Shown here: positions 33,175 to 43,614 of the stretch, in pieces | Layout of the letters: every line of letters begins with the position of its first letter | Numbering within the stretch: the first letter of the stretch is position 1 | From: CAVTHK01 sp964552235 | GTDB lineage: Bacteria > Spirochaetota > Spirochaetia > SZUA-6 > CAVTHK01 | Length of the DNA stretch: 64,000 nt | Direction of reading: 5' to 3' | Assembly: GCA_964552235.1 (NCBI GenBank) | Contig: CAZKGO010000001.1 | Coordinates: 1-64,000 of the forward strand | Made by a program: the position numbers and the translations under genes | Notes under the pieces: model-generated | What the model saw: the letters and a program-made list of their open reading frames with translations, nothing else | What the model was told of the DNA's origin: nothing | The model's database searches: none

Positions 33175-33758
33175 GCCTGTACTATTTCCTGGTGGCATCG
33201 CTGCCGGCTCTTCAGTACGACGCGCCCCCGCTGCTGAACAGCGAGAGGCTCGGCGCCCTCTGCGCCGACGCCCTGAGCCCGGCCGACGCCGGGGTCTTTG
33301 CGCGGGCGCGGCTCGACGTCTGGAACGGCAGCCCCGGCGCGCACCCCGCGCTGCTGCGCTGGTACCGGTGGGAGACCGCGCTGCGCAACGCCCTCGCCCG
33401 CGGCCGGGCTGCCGCGCGGGGACTCGACGCCGAGCGATACCTGCGGCCGATCCCGGAGCTGCCGGTGCAGAACTCGGGTGCGGACACGGCCGAGTGCGAG
33501 GCGGTGGCCCGGGCGGCCATGAGCGCCGCCACGCCCCTGGCCGCCCAGGAGATCCTGGACCGCGCGAGGTGGAGTCTCTTCGAGAGCCTCGAGGTCGGGC
33601 ATCCCTTTGCCCTCGACGTGGTGATCGCCTACCGGCTCAAGCTCGCGCTGCTCGAGCGGCGGGCCCTCGCCGCTGCCGAGCGGGGGCGGGCGGTGGTCGG
33701 GCGGATCACGGGCGCGGCCTTGGAGAAGATGCGAGCGGGAGAGGCCTTCCATGAGTAG
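33171..33758 (+). CDS. DUF2764 protein of the V-type ATPase operon
   Basis: 195 residues starting with TTG 33171, inside the atpE stop codon (TTGAG), with GGAG upstream. It begins LSLYYFLVASLPALQYDAPP, the conserved DUF2764 start. It is soluble and helical. The family occurs in ATPase operons of spirochaetes and Bacteroidetes that have no recognisable C subunit, at the position where one is expected, so a socket or rotor-coupling role is likely but unproven. It overlaps atpA by eight bases. Confidence 0.82.
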   Translation: MSLYYFLVASLPALQYDAPPLLNSERLGALCADALSPADAGVFARARLDVWNGSPGAHPALLRWYRWETALRNALARGRAAARGLDAERYLRPIPELPVQNSGADTAECEAVARAAMSAATPLAAQEILDRARWSLFESLEVGHPFALDVVIAYRLKLALLERRALAAAERGRAVVGRITGAALEKMRAGEAFHE

Positions 33759-35493
33759 CGGCACCAGAGGCAGGGTGGTCGGCGTCAACGGCAACATGAT
33801 CAGCGTCGAGTTCGAGGACGCGGTTCAGATGAACGAGGTCGCCTATGTCGTGCTGGGCGACCGGCGCCTGAAGAGCGAGGTGATCCGCATCGACGGCAAC
33901 CGGGCAGACCTGCAGGTGTTCGAGCGCACCCGCGGAATCGGGATCGACGACGCGGTCGAGTTCACGAGCGAGCTGCTGGCCGTGCGCCTCGGGCCCGGCC
34001 TGCTGGGGCAGGTGTTCGACGGGCTGCAGAACCCGCTGCCGCTGCTGGCCGAGCACCACGGCTTTTTCCTCGAGCGCGGAGTCTACTTCCCGCCTCTGCC
34101 CGCCGGGCGCCGCTGGGCCTTCACCCCGACGGCAAAGGCCGGCGACGCGGTGGCGGCGGCGGCCACGATCGGCACGGTGCCCGAGGGCATCTTTGTCCAC
34201 AGGGTGATGGTGCCGTTCTCGATGCAGGGCCGCTACACCGTGCGCAAGGTCGCTCCCCCGGGCGAATACTCGGTCGAGGACGTGGTCGCAACCGTCGAGG
34301 ACGAGCGCGGGGAGACGCGTGATCTCACGATGGCCTTCGAATGGCCGGTCAAGAGGCCGATCAGGGCCTACGTCGAGCGCCTGCGGCCCTCCGGCTCCCT
34401 GGTCACGAGGGTGCGCATCATCGACACCTTCTTCCCGGTGGCGCGGGGCGGCACCTACTGCATCCCGGGTCCCTTTGGCGCCGGCAAGACCGTCCTGCAG
34501 CAGCTGACCAGCCGCTACGCCGACGTCGACGTGGTGATCATCGCCGCCTGCGGCGAACGCGCGGGCGAGGTGGTCGAGACCCTGCGGGAGTTCCCCGAGC
34601 TGCTCGACCCGCGCACCGGCAAGTCGCTGATGGAGCGCACGATCATCGTCTGCAACACCAGCTCGATGCCCGTGGCTGCCCGCGATGCCTCGGTCTACAC
34701 GGCCGTCACGATGGCCGAGTACTACCGCCAGATGGGCCTCGACGTGCTGCTGCTCGCCGACTCGACGTCGCGCTGGGCCCAGGCGATGCGCGAGATGTCG
34801 GGCCGCCTCGAGGAGATCCCCGGCGAGGAGGCCTTTCCGGCCTACCTCGAGAGCGTGATCGCCGGCTTCTACGAGCGGGCCGGCATCGTGCGCCTGGCCG
34901 ACGGCGGCCAGGGCAGCGTCACGATCGGCGGCACGGTCAGTCCGGCCGGCGGCAACTTCGAGGAGCCGGTCACCCAGGCGACGCTCAAGGTCGTGGGCGC
35001 TTTCCACGGCCTCTCGCGCGAGCGCTCCGACGCCCGCCGGTTCCCCGCGATCAACCCGCTCGACAGCTGGAGCAAATACCCGGGCGTGGTCGAGCCGGCC
35101 AAGGTGGCCGAGGCCCGGGACGTGCTGTTCCGCGGCAACGAAGTCAACCAGATGATGAAGGTCGTGGGAGAAGAAGGCACCTCGCAGGACGACTACGTCG
35201 TCTACCTCAAGAGCGAGTTCCTCGACGCGGTCTACCTGCAGCAGAACGCCTTTGACCCCGTCGACGCCGCCACCACCGCCGAGCGGCAGCGCTACGTCTT
35301 TGACGTCCTGCTGCGGGTGCTGCGGGCGCCGCTGGCGATGCGGCGCAAGGAAGAGGCGCGCACGTTCTTCGCCCAGCTGCGGCAGAAGTTCCTCGACTTC
35401 AACGGGGCCGAGTGGGACTCCGAGGAGTTCCGCGGCCTGGAGCGGGAGATCGACGCGATGGTGTGCGCGGCTGCGGGCGCCGCTGCGCTCTGA
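33751..35493 (+). CDS. atpA: V/A-type ATPase catalytic subunit A
   Basis: Catalytic head subunit, 580 residues. Walker A GPFGAGKT has its GAGKT at about 243-247. EEAFPAYLESVIAGFYERAG and ADSTSRWAQAMREMSGRLEEIP are family signatures. The A-specific non-homologous region (about 110-190) is present, which separates it from F-type beta. ATG 33751 overlaps the DUF2764 gene, indicating tight coupling. Confidence 0.97.
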   Translation: MSSGTRGRVVGVNGNMISVEFEDAVQMNEVAYVVLGDRRLKSEVIRIDGNRADLQVFERTRGIGIDDAVEFTSELLAVRLGPGLLGQVFDGLQNPLPLLAEHHGFFLERGVYFPPLPAGRRWAFTPTAKAGDAVAAAATIGTVPEGIFVHRVMVPFSMQGRYTVRKVAPPGEYSVEDVVATVEDERGETRDLTMAFEWPVKRPIRAYVERLRPSGSLVTRVRIIDTFFPVARGGTYCIPGPFGAGKTVLQQLTSRYADVDVVIIAACGERAGEVVETLREFPELLDPRTGKSLMERTIIVCNTSSMPVAARDASVYTAVTMAEYYRQMGLDVLLLADSTSRWAQAMREMSGRLEEIPGEEAFPAYLESVIAGFYERAGIVRLADGGQGSVTIGGTVSPAGGNFEEPVTQATLKVVGAFHGLSRERSDARRFPAINPLDSWSKYPGVVEPAKVAEARDVLFRGNEVNQMMKVVGEEGTSQDDYVVYLKSEFLDAVYLQQNAFDPVDAATTAERQRYVFDVLLRVLRAPLAMRRKEEARTFFAQLRQKFLDFNGAEWDSEEFRGLEREIDAMVCAAAGAAAL

Positions 35494-35510
35494 GGCCGGG
35501 AGGGCGACCG

Positions 35511-36821
35511 ATGCGCAAGGTCTACAGCAGGATCGAGCGGATCACGGGCAACGTCATCACGGTCCAGGCGACCGGAGTCCGCTACGGCGAGCTGGCCGAG
35601 GTGCGGTCGGCCGCAGGCCCGTCCCTCGCCGAGGTCATCAGGCTCGAAGGCTCCCTGGTGTCGCTGCAGGTGTTCGCCGGCGGCCGCGGCGTCTCCACCG
35701 GCGACGAGGTCCGCTTCCTCGGTCACCCGATGCTGGTGTCGTTCTCCGACAATCTGCTCGGCCGCATCTTTGACGGCCGCGGCGAGCCCCGCGACGGCGG
35801 CCCGCGGCTGGCCGAGGACCTCATCGAGATCGGCGGTCCCTCGGTCAACCCGGCCAAGCGCATCATCCCGCGTACCATGATCCGCACGGGCATCCCGATG
35901 ATCGACCTCTTCAACACCCTCGTCGAGAGCCAGAAGCTGCCGATCTTTTCCGTCTCCGGCGAGCCCTACAACGAGCTGCTGGCCCGCATCGCCCTGCAGG
36001 CCGAGGTCGACATGATCATCCTGGGCGGCTGCGGCCTCAAGTACGACGACTACCTCTCCTTCCGCGACACCCTCGAGCAGGGCGGGGCGCTGGCGCGCAC
36101 GATCTTTTTCGTCCACACCGCGGCCGATCCCGTGGTCGAGAGTCTTCAGGTGCCGGACATGGCCCTCGCCGTGGCTGAGCGGTTCGCCCTCAAGGGCCGG
36201 CGCGTGCTGGTGCTGCTCACGGACATGACCAACTTCGCCGACGCGCTCAAGGAGACCGCCATCACCATGGAGCAGGTGCCGTCCAACCGCGGCTATCCCG
36301 GCGACCTGTACAGCCAGCTCGCGGCCCGCTACGAGAAGGCGGTGGATTTCGAGGGCGCCGGCTCGATCACGATCCTCGCGGTCACGACCATGCCCGGCGA
36401 TGACGTGACGCACCCGGTGCCCGACAACACCGGCTACATCACCGAGGGCCAGTTCTACCTCAAGAACGGCCGCATCGAGCCGTTCGGGTCGCTGTCGCGG
36501 CTCAAACAGCAGGTCAACAGCAGGACCCGCGCCGACCATCGCCCGCTCATGGACGGCATGATCCGGCTCTACGCCGCCTACAAGGAGACGCTCGAGAAGA
36601 AGTCGATGGGCTTCCAACTGTCGGACTGGGACAAGAAGCTGCTCAAGTACGGCGGCCTCTTCGAGAGCGAGCTGATGGACCTCGCGGTCAACATCCCTCT
36701 CGAGCAGGCCCTCGACCGCGGCTGGCGGATCCTGGCTCGGTGCTTCACTCCGGAGGAAACGGGCCTGCGCACCGAGTTGATCAGGCAGTTCTGGCCGCAG
36801 AGCGCGGCCGCGACTGCGTAG
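35511..36821 (+). CDS. atpB: V/A-type ATPase subunit B
   Basis: Non-catalytic head subunit alternating with A, 436 residues. It begins RKVYSRIERITGNVITVQA and contains IPMIDLFNTLVESQKLPIFS, with the P-loop degenerated to SGEPYNELLA as expected for B subunits, and GYPGDLYSQLAARYEKA. ATG 35511 follows GGGAGGG and is 17 bases after atpA. Confidence 0.97.
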   Translation: MRKVYSRIERITGNVITVQATGVRYGELAEVRSAAGPSLAEVIRLEGSLVSLQVFAGGRGVSTGDEVRFLGHPMLVSFSDNLLGRIFDGRGEPRDGGPRLAEDLIEIGGPSVNPAKRIIPRTMIRTGIPMIDLFNTLVESQKLPIFSVSGEPYNELLARIALQAEVDMIILGGCGLKYDDYLSFRDTLEQGGALARTIFFVHTAADPVVESLQVPDMALAVAERFALKGRRVLVLLTDMTNFADALKETAITMEQVPSNRGYPGDLYSQLAARYEKAVDFEGAGSITILAVTTMPGDDVTHPVPDNTGYITEGQFYLKNGRIEPFGSLSRLKQQVNSRTRADHRPLMDGMIRLYAAYKETLEKKSMGFQLSDWDKKLLKYGGLFESELMDLAVNIPLEQALDRGWRILARCFTPEETGLRTELIRQFWPQSAAATA

Positions 36822-36851
36822 GGCGGCCGAACGGGGACGGGGCGGATCGAG

Positions 36852-37454
36852 ATGGCCAAGATCCGGCTGACGAAGAACGAGCTGAAGCTGCAAAAGGACG
36901 CGCTCAAGCGGTACAACCGCTACCTCCCCACGCTTGTGCTCAAGAAGCAGCAGCTGCAGGTGGAGATCCTCAGAGTGCAGGGGGTCGAGGCCGAGCGGCG
37001 CAGGCGCATCGAGGCCGAGCAGGCCGCCCTCGACGCCTGGGTCGGGCTGCTCGGCGAGGAGGTGGGCCTGGAGGCGATGCTGCAGGACCTGCGGCTCGAG
37101 CTCACGGTGGGCAACATCGCCGGCATTGACATCCCGGTGTTCGGCGGCCTGGACATCGTCGAGGCCCCCTACGACCTCTTCGCGGCTCCGCTCTGGGTCG
37201 ACCGAGCGCTGGAGGCGATCGGCCGGATCATGAAGCTCGAGGCCGAGATCGTCGTGCTGGAGGAGCAGCGACGGCGTCTGGACCGGGAGCTGCGCGTCAC
37301 CAGCCAGAGGGTCAACCTCTTCGAGAAGGTCAAGATCCCGCAGGCGCGCGAGGCGATCAGGCGCATCCAGATCTATCTCGGCGACCAGCAGACGGCCGCG
37401 GTCGTCCGCGGCAAGATCTCGAAGAACAAGCTCCTGGGGGCTCAACCGGCATGA
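36852..37454 (+). CDS. atpD: V/A-type ATPase subunit D (central stalk)
   Basis: Rotor shaft subunit of 200 residues made of two long helices: an N-terminal one (KIRLTKNELKLQKDALKRYN) and a C-terminal one (VNLFEKVKIPQAREAIRRIQ), both typical of V-type D. The middle contains the short globular part. Its stop overlaps the atpI ATG (ATGA). Confidence 0.95.
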   Translation: MAKIRLTKNELKLQKDALKRYNRYLPTLVLKKQQLQVEILRVQGVEAERRRRIEAEQAALDAWVGLLGEEVGLEAMLQDLRLELTVGNIAGIDIPVFGGLDIVEAPYDLFAAPLWVDRALEAIGRIMKLEAEIVVLEEQRRRLDRELRVTSQRVNLFEKVKIPQAREAIRRIQIYLGDQQTAAVVRGKISKNKLLGAQPA

Positions 37455-39313
37455 TCGTTCCCATGAAGAAGGTCACCCTCGTCGCCCTCGACCGCCACAG
37501 GACGGCGGCCCTGCGGCAGCTGCGCCGGGCCGGCGTCATGCACGTCCATGTGGACCCGGTCGCCGGCTCGGGGGTCGAGGCGGTCGAGCGGCTGCGCGAG
37601 CAGCGGGCCACGGTGAACCGCGCCCTCGGGCTGCTCACGCTGGAGAAGGCCGCGGGAGCGAGGGCCGGCCTCGCAGGCGGCGGAGAGCCGATGGAGGTGG
37701 CGCGCTCGGTCGTCGCCGCCTTCGAGCGGGAGCAGTCGGGTCTCGAGCAGATCGCCCAGCTGCGCAGGCTCGAGAGCGCCCTCGAGCCCTGGGGCGACTT
37801 CTCGCCGGCGGACATCAGGGCGCTGGCCGAGCGGGGCGTCTCGGTGCGTCTCGCCACGATGAGCCGCGGGGAGGCCGCGGCCGTCGAGCGGGCGCCCGAG
37901 AACGCCGAACGGGCCGTGGCCCGCCTCGGCGAAGAGGGGAGCTTGGTGCGCCTCGCCGTCGTGGCCCGCGGGGCGGACCAGGCCCCGCTGCCGGGCGCCG
38001 AGCTATCGCTTCCCGAGCACGGCCTGGCCGACGTTCGCCGCGAGATCGCCCGGTTGGAGGCCGACGGAGCGGCTGCGCGGCAGCAGCGGCTCGACGCCGC
38101 AGGCAGCGCCCCGGCGCTGGCCGAGCTGCTCTCCGGTCTCGACCGCGAGATCGAGTTCGAGAGGGTCAGGCTCGGCATGGAAACCGAGGGGCCGCTCGTG
38201 CACGTGACCGGCTTCGTTCCCCAGGACCGGGTGGACCTCCTCGCACAGCGGGCCGAAGCCGGGGGCTGGGCGCTTCTCGTCGACGACCCGGCGGGCGACG
38301 ATCCCGTGCCCACGCTCGTGCGCAATCCCGCTTGGATCAGGATCGTGCAACCGATGTTCGACTTCCTCGGCATCACTCCCGGCTACGGGGAGCACGACAT
38401 CAGCCTCTGGTTCCTGCTGTTCTACGCCGTGTTCTGGGCCATGATCATCGGCGACGCCGGCTACGGGCTCGTGTACCTGGGCCTGGCGATCTGGCTGCGT
38501 TCGCGGATGCGCGACGCCAGGCCCGAGTTCTTCAGGCTCGTGTTCGTGATGAGCGCGGCCACGATCATCTGGGGGGCCCTCACAGGGACCTGGTTCGCCT
38601 CCAGCGCCCTCGCCGGCTGGCCGCCGCTTCGCGCGATCACGATCAATGCGATCGCCAGCTTCCCGAAAGGCGATGTCGACACCAAGACGAATGTCATGCT
38701 GATCTGCTTCGTGATCGCCGGCGTGCACCTGAGCCTGGCGCACCTCCTCGCGTTCGTGAAGAAGCTGCCGGGGCTGGCCGCGCTCTCCGATCTCGGGTGG
38801 GTCGCCGTCCTCTGGGGCATGTTCTTCGTGGTCCAGGTGATGGTCCTGGGCTGGCCTGCGGGCGAGCCGGCGCTGTCCGTCGGCCCTCTGGCCGGCGTGA
38901 GCCGCATGCAGCTCGCGGGCGCGCTGGTAATCGCGGGGCTGGCGCTCGTCGTGCCCTTCCAGGAGCAGCGGGGCAAGGTCCTCAAGGGGCTGCTGATGGG
39001 GCTGGCGTGGCTGCCGATGCGGCTGATGAGCACCATCAGCGCCTTTGCTGACACGGTCTCGTACGTGCGCCTGTTCGCCGTCGGCCTGGCGGGCGTCAAG
39101 GTGGCCGAGGTCTTCAACACGATGGGGGGCGCGGTGGGTGCGAAGTTCCTGCCCGCCGGCGTGCTCATCATCGTGGCCGGCCACGCCCTCAACCTCGTGC
39201 TCGGAAGCATGGCCCTGCTCGTGCACGGCGTGCGGCTCAAGGTCCTGGAGTTCTCGAGCCATCTCGGCATGGAATGGAAGGGGACGGCCTACGCGCCCTT
39301 CGCGGAGAAGTGA
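37451..39313 (+). CDS. atpI: V/A-type ATPase subunit I (membrane stator)
   Basis: Membrane subunit homologous to eukaryotic subunit a, forming the ion half-channels. 620 residues: a soluble N-terminal half (1-300) with coiled coils, then about seven membrane segments. Conserved pieces include LFYAVFWAMIIGDAGYGL, and VSYVRLFAVGLAGVKVAEVF with the essential Arg facing the proteolipid ring, and later GHALNLVLG. ATG 37451 with a second ATG four codons later. Confidence 0.95.
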   Translation: MIVPMKKVTLVALDRHRTAALRQLRRAGVMHVHVDPVAGSGVEAVERLREQRATVNRALGLLTLEKAAGARAGLAGGGEPMEVARSVVAAFEREQSGLEQIAQLRRLESALEPWGDFSPADIRALAERGVSVRLATMSRGEAAAVERAPENAERAVARLGEEGSLVRLAVVARGADQAPLPGAELSLPEHGLADVRREIARLEADGAAARQQRLDAAGSAPALAELLSGLDREIEFERVRLGMETEGPLVHVTGFVPQDRVDLLAQRAEAGGWALLVDDPAGDDPVPTLVRNPAWIRIVQPMFDFLGITPGYGEHDISLWFLLFYAVFWAMIIGDAGYGLVYLGLAIWLRSRMRDARPEFFRLVFVMSAATIIWGALTGTWFASSALAGWPPLRAITINAIASFPKGDVDTKTNVMLICFVIAGVHLSLAHLLAFVKKLPGLAALSDLGWVAVLWGMFFVVQVMVLGWPAGEPALSVGPLAGVSRMQLAGALVIAGLALVVPFQEQRGKVLKGLLMGLAWLPMRLMSTISAFADTVSYVRLFAVGLAGVKVAEVFNTMGGAVGAKFLPAGVLIIVAGHALNLVLGSMALLVHGVRLKVLEFSSHLGMEWKGTAYAPFAEK

Positions 39314-39364
39314 CAGCCGACGGCGCGCTCCCGCGCCCGTCGTACAGATCCACAGGAGGAAGAG

Positions 39365-39796
39365 GTGAACAGCATTCTCGACAATCTGGGGCCGGTCATG
39401 GCGATGGCCCTCGGGGCCTTCGGATCCAGTTCGGGTGCGGGCGCCGCGGGCATGGCCGCGGCCGGGGCGTGGAAAAAGTGCTACCTGCAGAACCGTCCCG
39501 CTCCCTTCCTCCTGGTTCCGATGGTGGCCGCGCCCCTCACCCAGACGATCTACGGATTCATCGTCATGACCCAGCTGCGCGGGGTCACCCTCGACCCCCT
39601 CGCCAAGCTCTCCTACGGGCTGTTCGGCGGCATGTCGCTCGGTCTCTCGGCCCTCTTCCAGGGCAAGGCGGCGGCCGCCTGCTGCGACTCGCTGGGCGAG
39701 ACCGGCAAGGGATTCGGCAACTACATGATCGTGCTCGGCCTCGTGGAGACCGTGGCGGTCTTCACGATGGTCTTCCTGCTCGCCTCGATGGGGTGA
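39365..39796 (+). CDS. atpK: V/A-type ATPase proteolipid subunit K
   Basis: Rotor-ring subunit of 143 residues with four membrane helices (two fused hairpins). The ion-carrying Glu is E128 in LGLVETVAVF. T59 and Q60 (PLTQTIYG) and Q99 (LFQGKAA) occupy positions that bind sodium in Enterococcus hirae NtpK (T64, Q65, Q110, E139, recalled), suggesting sodium rather than proton coupling. It starts with GTG 39365 behind AGGAGG. Last gene of the operon. Confidence 0.95.
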   Translation: MNSILDNLGPVMAMALGAFGSSSGAGAAGMAAAGAWKKCYLQNRPAPFLLVPMVAAPLTQTIYGFIVMTQLRGVTLDPLAKLSYGLFGGMSLGLSALFQGKAAAACCDSLGETGKGFGNYMIVLGLVETVAVFTMVFLLASMG

Positions 39797-39871
39797 GGGC
39801 GGGTTATCCGCGGGGCCCCGCCTGCCGTTACTGATAGTGGGAGGCGATCTCTGCTTACGGCCCTCGTTGCC

Positions 39872-40747
39872 TTGCTGCTGACAGCGTCGATCCTCGCTCC
39901 AGCGCAGCCTGCCGCGGCCGAGCCGCCGTGGGTGGTGTACGAGCGGGCGCGTCAGCGCATGGACGCCGGAGAGCTCGGCGAGGCCCTCGAGTTGTACCTG
40001 AGCATACGGCCCACGGGCCACAAGGCCCCCGAGGTGGAGATGGCGCTCGGCGACATCTTCCGCATGCAGGCCGAGCCCGCCCTCGCCGAAGCGCACTACC
40101 GCAGGGCCCTGGAGCTGGCGGCCTCGCTGGAGGTCCCGGACAACCGCGCCACGATCCGCTACCGCCTCGCGGACATGTTCCGGCAGCTCGGCCGCTACGG
40201 GGAGATGGAAGAGGAGCTGCTCGCCGTCCTCGCCATTCCGCCGGGCTACCCCTTTGGCCGCATCCGCGACGACGTGGCCCGCGTGTTCCGCGGCAGCGGC
40301 ATCGACCGCGTTCTGGTGCTCTACCGGATCACGGGGGTGCAGACCGCGCGGGCCCACAGCGGCCTGGCCTGGTACTACGCCCGGGCCGGACGCCCCGCCG
40401 AGGCTGTCGAGCACGCCCTGTTCTCGATGATCATCGCCCTGTCGCGGGCGATCGACGAGTTCCGGCTGAGGCAGCCCGCGTTCAGGTTCGAGAGCGTCTC
40501 CGCCTTCCTCTCGCTGGCGGCCAAGGAGCCCGACATCCTCGAGTACCTGCGGGCCGGCGCGCTGCCGTCGGACATCTACAGCCTCGGCGTGGCGCTGCGG
40601 GCTCTCGGCGACGCCGAGGGGGCGGTGCGCGCTTGGCACCTGCTCGCCGGCAGCCCCCTCGAGGGCGCAGCCCGCGATCTGGCCGACCGGCAGCTGGCGC
40701 GGCCCTTTCCCGAGAGGCTGCCGCCCGCGGCGACTGCTGCGCGTTGA
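39872..40747 (+). CDS. Secreted TPR-like protein
   Basis: About 291 residues. A signal-like start (LLLTASILAPAQPAAAEPP) leads into TPR-like helical pairs (WVVYERARQRMDAGELGEAL, VEMALGDIFRMQAEPALAEA). No ATG or GTG is available: the frame offers TTG 39872, or CTG 39851, which has GGGAGG six bases upstream and would complete the signal peptide. The start is therefore unsure. The protein is probably periplasmic and mediates protein contacts. Its stop codon forms part of the uvrA promoter. Confidence 0.72.
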   Translation: MLLTASILAPAQPAAAEPPWVVYERARQRMDAGELGEALELYLSIRPTGHKAPEVEMALGDIFRMQAEPALAEAHYRRALELAASLEVPDNRATIRYRLADMFRQLGRYGEMEEELLAVLAIPPGYPFGRIRDDVARVFRGSGIDRVLVLYRITGVQTARAHSGLAWYYARAGRPAEAVEHALFSMIIALSRAIDEFRLRQPAFRFESVSAFLSLAAKEPDILEYLRAGALPSDIYSLGVALRALGDAEGAVRAWHLLAGSPLEGAARDLADRQLARPFPERLPPAATAAR

Positions 40748-40772
40748 AAAACCGCCGGCTTTCCGCTACGCT
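40744..40772 (+). promoter_or_regulatory. Promoter for uvrA, -35 overlapping the upstream stop
   Basis: TTGAAA (40744-40749), 17 bases, TACGCT (40767-40772). The TGA in the -35 box is the stop codon of the TPR gene (40745-40747). The predicted start lies about six bases before the uvrA ATG, which has no Shine-Dalgarno sequence. Confidence 0.55.
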
Positions 40773-40784
40773 GCTCGCCAGCCG

Positions 40785-43610
<2,826 letters not shown>

Positions 43611-43614
43611 GGGA

